Positions 43,542-52,062 of a DNA stretch of 64,000 bases are shown in pieces. The stretch is taken from positions 235,813-299,812 of the forward strand of contig NZ_JAHEVJ010000003.1 in NCBI RefSeq assembly GCF_018599245.1, read 5' to 3'. Under the pieces are notes generated by a model. That model was not told the origin of the DNA and did not search any database. It saw only the letters and a program-made list of their open reading frames with translations. Origin of the DNA: Aliiroseovarius lamellibrachiae. Lineage in GTDB: Bacteria; Pseudomonadota; Alphaproteobacteria; Rhodobacterales; Rhodobacteraceae. Positions within the stretch are counted from its first letter, which is position 1. Each line of letters begins with the position of its first letter. A program made the translations under genes and the position numbers.

Positions 43542-44351
43542 TTATTCTTCTTCGGATGTGTGGTCAGCGGGCCCGTTGGTGTCTGTTTGGGCCATCGACA
43601 TGTCGGTCACAGCCTCTTCGTCTGGGTCATTCACGACCGGAGCAGGCAGGTCTTCTGGGGTGAACCCGATGTGCCGCCCGGCTTCTTTCACCGCAAAAGC
43701 TTTCATCGTATTGCCATGCTCCATCAGGAACATACGCACGCGATCCGCGTCATGTTTTGACAGATCCCGCAACCACCACGCCACAGCCTTTTGCATTGCG
43801 CCATGTTTCAACGAAGTCATGCCCGCAACCCAACCAAGAATGCGCTCGCGCGCCTCTTGCTCCTCAGGTTTTGGGTTGTTTTGCTTGGTCCAGGGCAGGG
43901 TGATCACAAGGGCCGCGCGGCGGGTCCAAAGCGTATCGGGCCAAGGATCTGCGGTAACCCACGCCTCAACCTCATCAAGGCGCGCGGAGTCGGCGATCAG
44001 GCGTTTTTGCCCGGCCATACAGGCGTGATCGGCAATGGCCCAGCTGTCAAACTGTGGCACCCAGCTTTTGATCAGCTCCCATGCGCCCTCATCCGGCCGC
44101 ATCCGGGCTTGGGTCAGCAGTTTGGCGGCCGCAATGCGGGCCTCAAAGATATCCGTGTTCCACAGCGCATCGGCCAGCGCCACACGTTCGTCCACGCTCA
44201 GATCCTTGCGCCAGGCTTTGGTCAGATCGTTGAGCACGGGGTTGGACACCCCCAGCACCTCACGCGTTTGCTTGTGATAGGCTGCACTTTCCACCGCCCG
44301 TTTCGGGTCGATGTGGGCGCGCATCGCGTCAAGGGCTTGGTCCAGGGTCAT
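43542..44351 (-). CDS. DNA alkylation repair protein (AlkD-like HEAT repeats)
   Basis: A 269-residue all-helical protein resembling AlkC/AlkD glycosylases of the DNA alkylation repair family: SWVPQFDSWAIADHACMAG and MQKAVAWWLRDLSKHDADRVRMFL correspond to the HEAT-like helices that hold the Trp/Asp/Arg DNA-contact residues. Such enzymes excise N3- and N7-alkylated bases without flipping them. A C-terminal acidic tail of about 35 residues (DPDEEAVTD...SEEE) is extra. Start overlaps the stop of the upstream PNPOx-type gene by ATGA, so it is the last gene of the glmU-glmS set. Confidence 0.8.
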   Translation of the reverse strand: MTLDQALDAMRAHIDPKRAVESAAYHKQTREVLGVSNPVLNDLTKAWRKDLSVDERVALADALWNTDIFEARIAAAKLLTQARMRPDEGAWELIKSWVPQFDSWAIADHACMAGQKRLIADSARLDEVEAWVTADPWPDTLWTRRAALVITLPWTKQNNPKPEEQEARERILGWVAGMTSLKHGAMQKAVAWWLRDLSKHDADRVRMFLMEHGNTMKAFAVKEAGRHIGFTPEDLPAPVVNDPDEEAVTDMSMAQTDTNGPADHTSEEE

Positions 44352-44896
44352 GTGTCGTCTCCGAAGATGCCCGTTGGCAGGCCATCAATTGTCGTTGTGT
44401 TTTTCTCGGCCCAATAATCTTCGACCGTACCGGATTTGGCGGCCATAGCGGGCAAAAGGATGTCGCGTTCGGCGGTGAATTCCATTTCTGGAACCGCATA
44501 CCCGCAGGAGGTCTGCACCGTTTCGACGTGCATGTCATAGATTTGACGGGCTGTATATGGCTCGTCAAACAGGGCCAGAGCATCTCCCCAACCCTCATCG
44601 CGCGGATGCAGCGTTTTCGCGGTGCCATAGGCGCGCAGGATCAGCGGCCGCTTGCCAAAGCTGCACCACATCAGCGTCATCCGGTTTGACAGGCGCAAAT
44701 GCCCCGCCGTTTCATTGCCTGAGCCTGTGTAATTCAGCCAAAGGATCCGATTGGGGCCGACGACGCGCAGACTGTCCATCCCCTTGGGCGAGATATTCAC
44801 GCGCCCCTCTGACGCTGCGGTGCCCGAAAAGAAGATCGGTTGCTCATTGATAAAGCTTTGATGGGCGTCTTCGATGCGCGCAAACTGTTTTGCCAT
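44348..44896 (-). CDS. Pyridoxamine 5'-phosphate oxidase-fold flavoprotein
   Basis: A 182-residue protein of the FMN split-barrel group. QPIFFSGTAASEGRVNISPKG and LWLNYTGSGNETAGHLRLSNRMTLMWCSF follow the pattern of PNPOx-like proteins that bind FMN or F420 at a dimer interface. It lacks enough of the true PdxH signature to claim vitamin B6 synthesis. It lies three bases after glmS and overlaps the AlkD-like gene, so it is in the same leftward operon. Its substrate is unknown. Confidence 0.8.
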   Translation of the reverse strand: MAKQFARIEDAHQSFINEQPIFFSGTAASEGRVNISPKGMDSLRVVGPNRILWLNYTGSGNETAGHLRLSNRMTLMWCSFGKRPLILRAYGTAKTLHPRDEGWGDALALFDEPYTARQIYDMHVETVQTSCGYAVPEMEFTAERDILLPAMAAKSGTVEDYWAEKNTTTIDGLPTGIFGDDT

Positions 44897-44899
44897 TGG

Positions 44900-46720
44900 T
44901 TATTCCACGGTCACGGATTTGGCCAAATTGCGAGGCTGGTCCACGTCTGTGCCTTTGGCAATGGCGGTGTGATAGGCGATCAATTGCGCGGGGATGGCGT
45001 AGAGGATCGGCTGAAGCAGGTCCGGCGCTTCGGGCATGGTGATCGAGGTCCAAACCCCGTCGCCCGCATCTTTCATCGCGCGCGCATCAGACACCAGAAC
45101 CACCCGTCCACCACGCGCCATCACCTCTTGCATGTTGGAAACCGTTTTGTCGAACAGCCCGTCATGCGGGGCCATTACCACAATTGGGGTGTGCTGGTCG
45201 ACCAAGGCAATAGGGCCGTGCTTCAATTCACCTGAAGCATAACCTTCGGCGTGTATGTAGCTGATTTCTTTTAGCTTTAATGCACCCTCCAGTGCGAGGG
45301 GGAACATCTGGCCGCGACCTAAGAACAGCACGTCACGCGCTTCGGCCAGTTTGGCCGAGACGGCGCGCGTGGCGTCATCAATCGACAAAGCTGCGCTCAT
45401 CAATCCAGGCAGTTGGCGCAGCTCGCCCAGCTTTTGGGCCAGGCCCGTGTCATCCAAATGCCCGCGCTGATGGGCCGCTTTCAGGGCCATCACGGCAAAG
45501 CTGGTGAGCTGTGCGGTGAAGGCTTTTGTCGAGGCGACGGACACCTCGACGCCTGCGTGGATTTCAATCGCCACATCACTTTCACGCGCGATCGAGCTTT
45601 CAGGGGCGTTGATCAGGCCGACGATGTGATCCGCTTTGCCTTGGGCATACCGAAGGGCGGCGAGCGTGTCCGCGGTCTCGCCTGATTGGCTGACGAAAAG
45701 CGCGGCGGTGCGGGGGCTAAAGGGGGCCTCGCGGTAGCGAAATTCAGAGGCCACATCAATGTCAACGGGCAGGCGGGCGTAATGTTCGAACCAATATTTG
45801 GCGGTGAGGCCCGCGTAATAGGCGGTGCCACAGGCCACAATGGACAGCCGGTCAATCTTGGCGAAATCCACCTGTCCCATGTCCATGGTGATCGTTTCGT
45901 TTTTCACATAAGCCGAGAGGACTTCGCCCACAACGGTGGGCTGCTGGGCAATCTCTTTGGCCATAAAGTGTTTATAGCCGCCTTTTTCCGCCATATTGGC
46001 ATCCATGCGCACCTGCTTCATCGGCCGGTTGGCGCGACGCCCTTCGGCATCATAAATCTCAGCGCCAGCACGGGTGACTACGGCCCAGTCGCCTTCTTCC
46101 AGATAGGTGACTTTGTCGGTCATGGGGGCCAGCGCAATTGCATCAGAGCCGACGAACATTTCGCCGTCACCGTGGCCGATGGCCAATGGGCTGCCTTTGC
46201 GGGCGGCGATCATCAGGTCATTCTCACCATCAAACAGGAAACACAGCGCAAACGCGCCATCAAGGCGGCTTAGGGTGGCCTCAACCGCATCCTTGGGGCT
46301 GGCCCCTTTGTCCAAGTGGCTTTGCGCCAAAAGGGCGACCGTTTCCGTGTCGGTTTCGGTGTTGAAGTCGAAGCCTTCGGCGGCAAGCTCGGTACGCAGC
46401 TCGCGAAAGTTTTCAATGATCCCATTATGCACAACCGCCACAGGCCCCGCGCGATGCGGGTGGGCGTTATCGGTGGTTGGGGCGCCGTGCGTGGCCCAAC
46501 GGGTGTGACCAATGCCGGACTTTCCAGCCAAGGGATTGTGCACCAGATGGTCTGATAGGTTCACCAGTTTGCCAACGGCGCGTCGGCGGTCAAGCGTGTT
46601 GGTTTCGTCAATTGTGGCAATGCCAGCACTGTCATAACCGCGATATTCCAACCGTTTAAGGGCTTCGACCAAAATGGGGGCCGCTTCGTGATTGCCCAAT
46701 ACTCCAACAATACCACACAT
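44900..46720 (-). CDS. glmS: Glutamine:fructose-6-phosphate aminotransferase
   Basis: A 606-residue enzyme making glucosamine 6-phosphate for peptidoglycan and lipid A. Residue 2 is the nucleophilic cysteine (MCGIVGVLGN); the glutaminase half includes HTRWATHGAPTTDNAHPH, and two SIS sugar-isomerase domains follow (GTAYYAGL and SQSGETADT). The C-terminus LAKSVTVE is the conserved tail. AAGGACAT ribosome site upstream. It follows glmU by one base, so amino sugar formation and its activation to UDP-GlcNAc are co-expressed. I see no glmS ribozyme in the one-base gap. Confidence 0.97.
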   Translation of the reverse strand: MCGIVGVLGNHEAAPILVEALKRLEYRGYDSAGIATIDETNTLDRRRAVGKLVNLSDHLVHNPLAGKSGIGHTRWATHGAPTTDNAHPHRAGPVAVVHNGIIENFRELRTELAAEGFDFNTETDTETVALLAQSHLDKGASPKDAVEATLSRLDGAFALCFLFDGENDLMIAARKGSPLAIGHGDGEMFVGSDAIALAPMTDKVTYLEEGDWAVVTRAGAEIYDAEGRRANRPMKQVRMDANMAEKGGYKHFMAKEIAQQPTVVGEVLSAYVKNETITMDMGQVDFAKIDRLSIVACGTAYYAGLTAKYWFEHYARLPVDIDVASEFRYREAPFSPRTAALFVSQSGETADTLAALRYAQGKADHIVGLINAPESSIARESDVAIEIHAGVEVSVASTKAFTAQLTSFAVMALKAAHQRGHLDDTGLAQKLGELRQLPGLMSAALSIDDATRAVSAKLAEARDVLFLGRGQMFPLALEGALKLKEISYIHAEGYASGELKHGPIALVDQHTPIVVMAPHDGLFDKTVSNMQEVMARGGRVVLVSDARAMKDAGDGVWTSITMPEAPDLLQPILYAIPAQLIAYHTAIAKGTDVDQPRNLAKSVTVE

Positions 46721-46721
46721 A

Positions 46722-48077
46722 TTAAATGTCCTTTTTCTTCTTGGCTTTCAGCGCCCGAAGTTTTGCAAATAGTTTCACCGCCAGCATCGGTTTGACCTGT
46801 TGATCCGCACGCGCAATGGCCAAGGCACCATTCGGGACGTCTTTGGTGATGGTAGAGCCTGAGGCGGTCATCGCCTCTGTCCCGACCCGCACAGGGGCCA
46901 CCAGCATCGTGTCCGATCCGATAAAGGCGCGTGCACCAATTTCGGTATGGTGCTTGTTCACGCCATCATAGTTGCAGGTTACGGTGCCCGCGCCAATGTT
47001 GGCCTCGTCCCCCACGGTGGCATCGCCGATGTAAGACAGGTGGTTCACCTTGGCACCTTCACCGATTTGGGCGTTTTTGATCTCGACAAAATTGCCAATT
47101 TTCGCCCCATTGGCCAATTCCGCACCGGGGCGCAGGCGGGCAAAGGGGCCGACAATGGATTTGGTTGAAACATGGCAGCCCTCAAGGTGGCTGAACGCCC
47201 GAATGCGCGCACCACTTTCGACGGTCACATCGGGGCCAAAATAGACGTTGGGTTCCACATAAGCATCGCGGCCAATCACGGTATCCAGCGAGAAATACAC
47301 GGTTTCAGCAGCCTGAAGGGTTACGCCGTCCTCAAGCGCCTCGGTGCGGCGACGGTTTTGAAACAGGGTCTCTGCGCTCGCCAGTTCGGTGCGCGAGTTG
47401 ATGCCCAGTGTTTCCGCCTCATCACAGGTGATGGCGACCGCTGACAGGTCTTGGGCGCGCGCCACTTCGACGATATCGGTCAGGTAATACTCGCCCGAAG
47501 CATTGTCGTTGCCGATGCCGTCCAGAAGATCAAACAAGGTGCTGGCCTTGGCGGCGATCACACCGCTGTTGCACAGGGTAATGGCACGCTCGTCTTCAGT
47601 TGCGTCTTTGAATTCCACAATCCGGGCCAAGGCGCCGTCTTTGACAACGAGGCGCCCGTAACGACCGGGATCCGCCGCATCAAACCCCAACACCACCACA
47701 TCGGCCCCATTCGCGCGGGCCGCACGCATCGCATCGAGCGTTTCTGGACGGATAAAAGGCGTATCCCCATAAAGCACAATTGCGTCGCCATCAAAGCCCT
47801 TCAAAGCGGCGCGTGCTTGCAGGACCGCATGTCCGGTGCCCAGCTGCTCTTCCTGCATCACAATCTGAATGTCAGGATTGATCTCTTTTGCGGCCGCTTC
47901 CACCAGATCCGAACCATGCCCGACAACAAGCACAGTGCGTGCGGGGTCAAGATCGCGGGCGGCGGCAAGCGTATGGGCAAACAGCGGCGCATTGCCCACT
48001 TGGTGCAGAACCTTTGGCAGGTCCGATTTCATGCGCGTGCCTTTACCCGCGGCCAGGACGATCAATGCTGTTGTCAT
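46722..48077 (-). CDS. glmU: Bifunctional GlcN-1-P acetyltransferase / GlcNAc-1-P uridyltransferase
   Basis: A 451-residue two-domain enzyme. The N-terminal pyrophosphorylase has LAAGKGTRMKSDLPKVLHQ; the C-terminal half is a left-handed beta-helix of hexapeptide repeats (for example GAKIGNFVEIKNAQIGEGAKVNHLSYIGDATVG) that acetylates GlcN-1-P, with the GTVTCNYDG active-site loop. It feeds UDP-GlcNAc to the wall enzymes encoded at 20-30 kb. Start at 48077; an in-frame TTG further upstream is unlikely. Divergent from gph. Confidence 0.96.
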   Translation of the reverse strand: MTTALIVLAAGKGTRMKSDLPKVLHQVGNAPLFAHTLAAARDLDPARTVLVVGHGSDLVEAAAKEINPDIQIVMQEEQLGTGHAVLQARAALKGFDGDAIVLYGDTPFIRPETLDAMRAARANGADVVVLGFDAADPGRYGRLVVKDGALARIVEFKDATEDERAITLCNSGVIAAKASTLFDLLDGIGNDNASGEYYLTDIVEVARAQDLSAVAITCDEAETLGINSRTELASAETLFQNRRRTEALEDGVTLQAAETVYFSLDTVIGRDAYVEPNVYFGPDVTVESGARIRAFSHLEGCHVSTKSIVGPFARLRPGAELANGAKIGNFVEIKNAQIGEGAKVNHLSYIGDATVGDEANIGAGTVTCNYDGVNKHHTEIGARAFIGSDTMLVAPVRVGTEAMTASGSTITKDVPNGALAIARADQQVKPMLAVKLFAKLRALKAKKKKDI

Positions 48078-48233
48078 GTGGTTCTGCTCTTTCAATATCT
48101 TTTGCCCTGTTTTACCCCTTGGGAAGTTGCTCGCAAGAGGGCTAGGTTCAATTAACCTTACTGTCGGTTACAGGCTGATAGTCTATAGAGCACAGAAAAC
48201 AAGAAAGGCGGCGCAGATTTGCCGAATTTGAGC

Positions 48234-48923
48234 ATGCAAACAGTGATTTTTGATCTGGATGGAACATTGGCGGACACCTCGGGGGATCTGATCGCCGCGG
48301 CCAATGCCTGTTTTCGTGCCTTGGGGCATGAGAATCCGCTGCATCCCCTAGATGACGCTCTGACAGCCTTTCATGGTGGGCGGGCGATGTTGCGCCTTGG
48401 ATTTGATCGGATTGGACAGGGGGGTGGCAATTGGGATGAGGCCGATGTCGACCGCGAATTCCCCAATTTGCTGATCCACTATGGCGCCAACATCGACCAA
48501 CACACGCGGATGTATCCCGGTGCAATTGAGGCCGTGAAGCGGTTGAACGCCAGCGGTTATGCGGTGGGGATCTGCACCAATAAACCAGAGGCCTTGGCGG
48601 AACAATTGCTTGGGCAATTAGGCATCCGTGATTTATTTGCGTCGATGATTGGGGCGGACACACTTCCAACGCGAAAGCCTGATCCTGCGCCGTATTTGGC
48701 GGCGGTGCGGCAAGCGGGGGGGGATCCTGCGCGCTCGTTGATCATTGGCGATACAATCACCGATCTGAACACTGCGCGCGCCGTTGGGGTGCCTTGCGTG
48801 TTGGTGGGGTTTGGCCCCGAAGGGCAGGGCGTTGCGCGCCTTGACCCTGATGCGATGCTGGATCATTTTGATCAGCTGCAAGACGTGGTGCAACGGTTGA
48901 TCGGCGTGCCGGTGGAAGCATGA
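48234..48923 (+). CDS. gph: Phosphoglycolate phosphatase-like HAD hydrolase
   Basis: A 229-residue HAD phosphatase: motif I VIFDLDGTLADTSGDL, motif II ICTNKP, lysine in TRKPDPAPYLAAV and motif IV IIGDTITDLNTARAVG, with a helical cap between motifs I and II. The pattern fits Gph, which clears 2-phosphoglycolate, though other small phosphomonoesters are possible. The start is uncertain: ATG at 48234 gives the usual short N-terminus; a TTG at 48219 adds five residues and lies nearer an AAAGGCGG site. Confidence 0.85.
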   Translation: MQTVIFDLDGTLADTSGDLIAAANACFRALGHENPLHPLDDALTAFHGGRAMLRLGFDRIGQGGGNWDEADVDREFPNLLIHYGANIDQHTRMYPGAIEAVKRLNASGYAVGICTNKPEALAEQLLGQLGIRDLFASMIGADTLPTRKPDPAPYLAAVRQAGGDPARSLIIGDTITDLNTARAVGVPCVLVGFGPEGQGVARLDPDAMLDHFDQLQDVVQRLIGVPVEA

Positions 48924-48978
48924 GTTCTTCACATCCAAGATCAGAAAACGACCCGCAGAGGCCAAGGTGGAGCCAGCC

Positions 48979-50184
48979 ATGAGCGAGATTTTTAAGGGAA
49001 ATTTCACCCAGCAAGAGCCCATTCCGGAGGACGCCATTGAGGCGGCGATGAGCGTGCTTAAAAGTGGCCGCTTGCATCGCTATAACGTGGCTGAAGGCGA
49101 GCTGTCACAAGCCGCTTTGTTGGAGCAGGAGTTCGCTGCCGCCATGGGCGCGAAATTCGCTTTGGCGGTATCATCTGGCGGCTATGCAATCGCCACGGCG
49201 CTGCGAGCGGTTGGGGTGCAACCCGGGGATCGCGTGCTGACCAACGCTTTCACGCTCGCCCCCGTGCCCGGAGCGATCGCATCCTTAGGGGCTGAGCCTG
49301 TGTTTGTTGAGGTGACCGAAGCGCTGACCATTGATCTTGAGGATCTTGCAGCGAAGATCTCGCAGGATGCTGATATCAAAGTGCTTCTGCTCAGCCATAT
49401 GCGTGGGCATATCTGTGACATGGACCGGCTGATGCAAATCTGTGATGCGGCAGGGGTGATTGTAGTTGAGGATTGCGCCCATACGATGGGCGCGCGTTGG
49501 GATGGCACATTGTCTGGGCGCCATGGTGCGATGGCCGCCTATTCCACGCAAACCTACAAGCATTTGAATTCGGGTGAAGGGGGAGTGCTGATCTCTGATG
49601 ATCCGGACCTGATGGCGCGGGCGATCATGTTGTCGGGGTCTTATATGCTTTATGAACGTCACCTTGCGGGACCACCTGCGGACGCCTTTGAAAAGGTGAA
49701 ATATGTCACCCCGAACATCTCTGGCCGGATGGACAATCTGCGCGCGGCGATCCTGCGCCCGCAATTGGCCCAGCTCGACGGTCAATGTGCGGCGTGGAAT
49801 GCGCGCTATGCCGAGGTTGAGCGGGGGCTGGAAAACACGCCGGGCCTGACGGTGATTACGCGCCCTGATGCCGAAGCCTATGTGATGTCGTCGTTCCAGT
49901 TTTTGCTGCTGGATTGGTCGGATGCGGATGTGAACAAGGTTCTTGCACGCTGCGGCGCGCGCGGGGTTGAGTTGAAGTGGTTTGGCGGGGCAGAACCGAC
50001 CGGTTTCACCAGTCGCTATGACAGTTGGCGCTATGCCGACACGCCTGACATGCCGAAAACCAACCGGATTTTGCGCGGCGTGCTGGATCTGCGCCTTCCG
50101 CTGACCTTTAGTGTTGAAGATTGTGCCCAGATTGCGCGGATTATTCGCGACGAAGTGTCCATGGTCTACCAAGCCGCCGAATAA
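48979..50184 (+). CDS. DegT/DnrJ/EryC1-type PLP aminotransferase
   Basis: A 401-residue fold-type I PLP enzyme. The PLP-binding aspartate lies in VVEDCAHTMGARW and the Schiff-base lysine in STQTYKHLNSGEGGVL; AVSSGGYAIATALRAVGVQPGDRVLTNAFTLAPVPGAI is the N-terminal cofactor loop. Most relatives aminate nucleotide-linked keto-sugars for surface polysaccharide or antibiotic synthesis, but no sugar-nucleotide genes are adjacent, and a broader amine-metabolism role is possible. Start at 48979 with a GGTGGAG site. It ends at a strong terminator (50232). Confidence 0.85.
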   Translation: MSEIFKGNFTQQEPIPEDAIEAAMSVLKSGRLHRYNVAEGELSQAALLEQEFAAAMGAKFALAVSSGGYAIATALRAVGVQPGDRVLTNAFTLAPVPGAIASLGAEPVFVEVTEALTIDLEDLAAKISQDADIKVLLLSHMRGHICDMDRLMQICDAAGVIVVEDCAHTMGARWDGTLSGRHGAMAAYSTQTYKHLNSGEGGVLISDDPDLMARAIMLSGSYMLYERHLAGPPADAFEKVKYVTPNISGRMDNLRAAILRPQLAQLDGQCAAWNARYAEVERGLENTPGLTVITRPDAEAYVMSSFQFLLLDWSDADVNKVLARCGARGVELKWFGGAEPTGFTSRYDSWRYADTPDMPKTNRILRGVLDLRLPLTFSVEDCAQIARIIRDEVSMVYQAAE

Positions 50185-50231
50185 CCGCCGCAAACGCCCG
50201 TAAAAATTATCGTTTAAATTCAAGTTTCGAG

Positions 50232-50262
50232 AGGCTGTGACGCTATGTCGTCGCAGCCTTTT
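50232..50262 (+). terminator. Rho-independent terminator after the DegT-type gene
   Basis: AGGCTG-T-GACG (50232-50242) pairs with CGTC-G-CAGCCT (50249-50259) as an 11-base stem with one wobble and a six-base loop, followed by TTTTC. Confidence 0.88.
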
Positions 50263-50263
50263 C

Positions 50264-50308
50264 TTGACTCATATTCACGGCTTGCCTAAGAACTGAACAA
50301 GCGTTCAA
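50264..50308 (+). promoter_or_regulatory. Putative promoter and operator of the leucine degradation operon
   Basis: TTGACT (50264-50269) and TAAGAA (50288-50293), spacer 18, followed at once by the perfect inverted repeat TGAAC-AAGC-GTTCA (50295-50308), which would overlap the transcription start. The repeat has the look of a TetR- or MerR-family acyl-CoA-responsive operator; no regulator gene is in the window. Confidence 0.5.
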
Positions 50309-50362
50309 TAATGGCCTCGAAACCCAACCCTTTCGTCAATGGCCCATGAAAAGGAAATCCGC

Positions 50363-51523
50363 ATGTTCACAAATTCCATGAATTTCGACCTTGGTGAAGA
50401 CGTCAATGCCGTGCGCGAGATGGTGCATGCTTTTGCCCAAGAGCGCATCAAGCCCTTGGCCGAACAAGCCGACAAAACCAACGAATTCCCAAATGAGCTT
50501 TGGAAAGAATTTGGCGAGCTGGGCCTGTTGGGTGTGACCACATCCGAGGAATACGGCGGATCGGACATGTCTTACCTCGCGCATGTTGTGATTGTCGAAG
50601 AGATCGCGCGGGCCTCGGCCTCAATCTCGCTTTCCTACGGCGCGCATTCGAACCTTTGTGTGAACCAAATCCGCCGCAACGCCAACGAAGAGCAAAAGCA
50701 GAAGTATCTGCCAAAGCTCTGTTCCGGGGAGCATGTGGGGGCATTGGCGATGTCCGAAGCGGGCGCTGGCTCTGACGTTGTGAGCATGAAATTGCGCGCC
50801 GAAAAGCGCAATGGGTACTATGTTTTGAACGGCACCAAGTTCTGGATTACCAACGGGCCGGACGCGCAGACACTGGTGGTTTACGCAAAAACCGACCCGG
50901 ATGCGGGCCCCAAAGGCATCACCACCTTCTTGATCGACAAAGACATGAAGGGCTTTAGCACTTCGGCGCATTTCGACAAAATGGGCATGCGCGGGTCAAA
51001 CACGGCTGAGCTGATCTTTGAAGACGTCGAAGTGCCGTTTGAAAACGTGCTGGGCGAAGAGGGCAAAGGCGTGAATGTTCTGATGTCCGGGCTGGATTAC
51101 GAACGCGTGGTTCTGTCGGGCATCGGCACCGGCATTATGGCCGCCTGTATGGATGAGATCATGCCCTATCTGAAAGAGCGTAAACAGTTCGGCAAACCCA
51201 TTGGTGACTTCCAACTGATGCAAGCCAAAATCGCGGATATGTACACGGCGATGAACTCGGCCCGTGCCTATATCTATGAGGTCGCCAAAGCCTGTGATCG
51301 TGGTCAGGTGACCCGTCAGGATGCCGCCGCCTGTGTGCTTTACGCGTCCGAAGAAGCAATGAAGCAAGCGCACCAAGCGGTGCAAGCGATGGGCGGCACC
51401 GGCTTTATGAATGAAAGCACCGTGAGCCGCCTGTTCCGCGACGCGAAGCTGATGGAAATCGGTGCGGGCACCTCGGAAATTCGCCGCATGTTGATTGGCC
51501 GCGAATTGATGGCGAACCAGTAA
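50363..51523 (+). CDS. ivd: Isovaleryl-CoA dehydrogenase
   Basis: A 386-residue acyl-CoA dehydrogenase. ALAMSEAGAGSDVVSMKL and FWITNGPDAQTLVVYAKT bind FAD and substrate. The catalytic glutamate is placed as in isovaleryl-CoA dehydrogenase, in LDYERVVLSG, while the site used by most other family members near the C-terminus is glycine (IGAGTSEIRR). This and the downstream mcc genes make oxidation of isovaleryl-CoA to 3-methylcrotonyl-CoA the likely reaction. Start at 50363 with an AAGGAAA site. Its stop shares a base with the next gene (TAATG). Confidence 0.95.
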   Translation: MFTNSMNFDLGEDVNAVREMVHAFAQERIKPLAEQADKTNEFPNELWKEFGELGLLGVTTSEEYGGSDMSYLAHVVIVEEIARASASISLSYGAHSNLCVNQIRRNANEEQKQKYLPKLCSGEHVGALAMSEAGAGSDVVSMKLRAEKRNGYYVLNGTKFWITNGPDAQTLVVYAKTDPDAGPKGITTFLIDKDMKGFSTSAHFDKMGMRGSNTAELIFEDVEVPFENVLGEEGKGVNVLMSGLDYERVVLSGIGTGIMAACMDEIMPYLKERKQFGKPIGDFQLMQAKIADMYTAMNSARAYIYEVAKACDRGQVTRQDAAACVLYASEEAMKQAHQAVQAMGGTGFMNESTVSRLFRDAKLMEIGAGTSEIRRMLIGRELMANQ

Positions 51524-52062
51524 TGTTGCGCTGGGCGACACTTGTTGCGCTGACCTGTGCGGGGGCTCCGGCCGCGGCACAGGACATCACCTATTCCTTT
51601 GATGCCACCGAAAACTGTCTGGCGGAAAAGGGCAAAGATGGCGAGGCGCATCAGTGTTTTGGGGCGTCTGCGACGGCCTGTATGGAGGCCGGTGAAAGCG
51701 GCTGGACCACTGTGGGCATGGTGCAATGTCTTGATGCCGAAGCGCATGATTGGGATCAGCGTTTGAACGCCGCCTACGGGCTGTTGATGGCGGGCAGCAA
51801 GGCGATGGACGCCGAAATGGCAGAGCTTGGATCAAGTGCGCCCAGTCAGGCTGACGCCTTGCGTGCGATGCAACGGGCCTGGATCCCGTTTCGCGATGCG
51901 TCTTGTGAATACGAACGCTCGACTTGGGGCGGTGGCACCGGGGGCGGTCCCGCCAGCCTGTCTTGTTATCTCAATCTGACGGCCACACAGGCCTGGTCAC
52001 TTGAACAAAATGTTGCGGCCACTTCTGCCGGAACCTGCAACCACAAGGGATGCACAGAATGA
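51523..52062 (+). CDS. Secreted DUF1311/LprI-like protein in the leucine operon
   Basis: A 179-residue exported protein: signal peptide [20 protein letters not shown] (cleavage near residue 19-20) and a DUF1311 (lysozyme inhibitor LprI N-terminal) domain at about 45-165, with conserved cysteines and the block [11 protein letters not shown]...[19 protein letters not shown]. Seven cysteines in the mature part suggest disulfides, including a CNHKGC tail. It is translationally coupled on both sides (TAATG with ivd, ATGA with mccB), which is odd for an exported protein among cytosolic enzymes. Its role in leucine breakdown, if any, is unknown; it may simply ride on the operon. Confidence 0.78.
   Translation: MLRWATLVALTCAGAPAAAQDITYSFDATENCLAEKGKDGEAHQCFGASATACMEAGESGWTTVGMVQCLDAEAHDWDQRLNAAYGLLMAGSKAMDAEMAELGSSAPSQADALRAMQRAWIPFRDASCEYERSTWGGGTGGGPASLSCYLNLTATQAWSLEQNVAATSAGTCNHKGCTE

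Noticed and set aside
46719-46723. glmS ribozyme upstream of glmS
   Set aside because: Only one base separates glmU and glmS, leaving no room, and the element belongs to Gram-positive bacteria.
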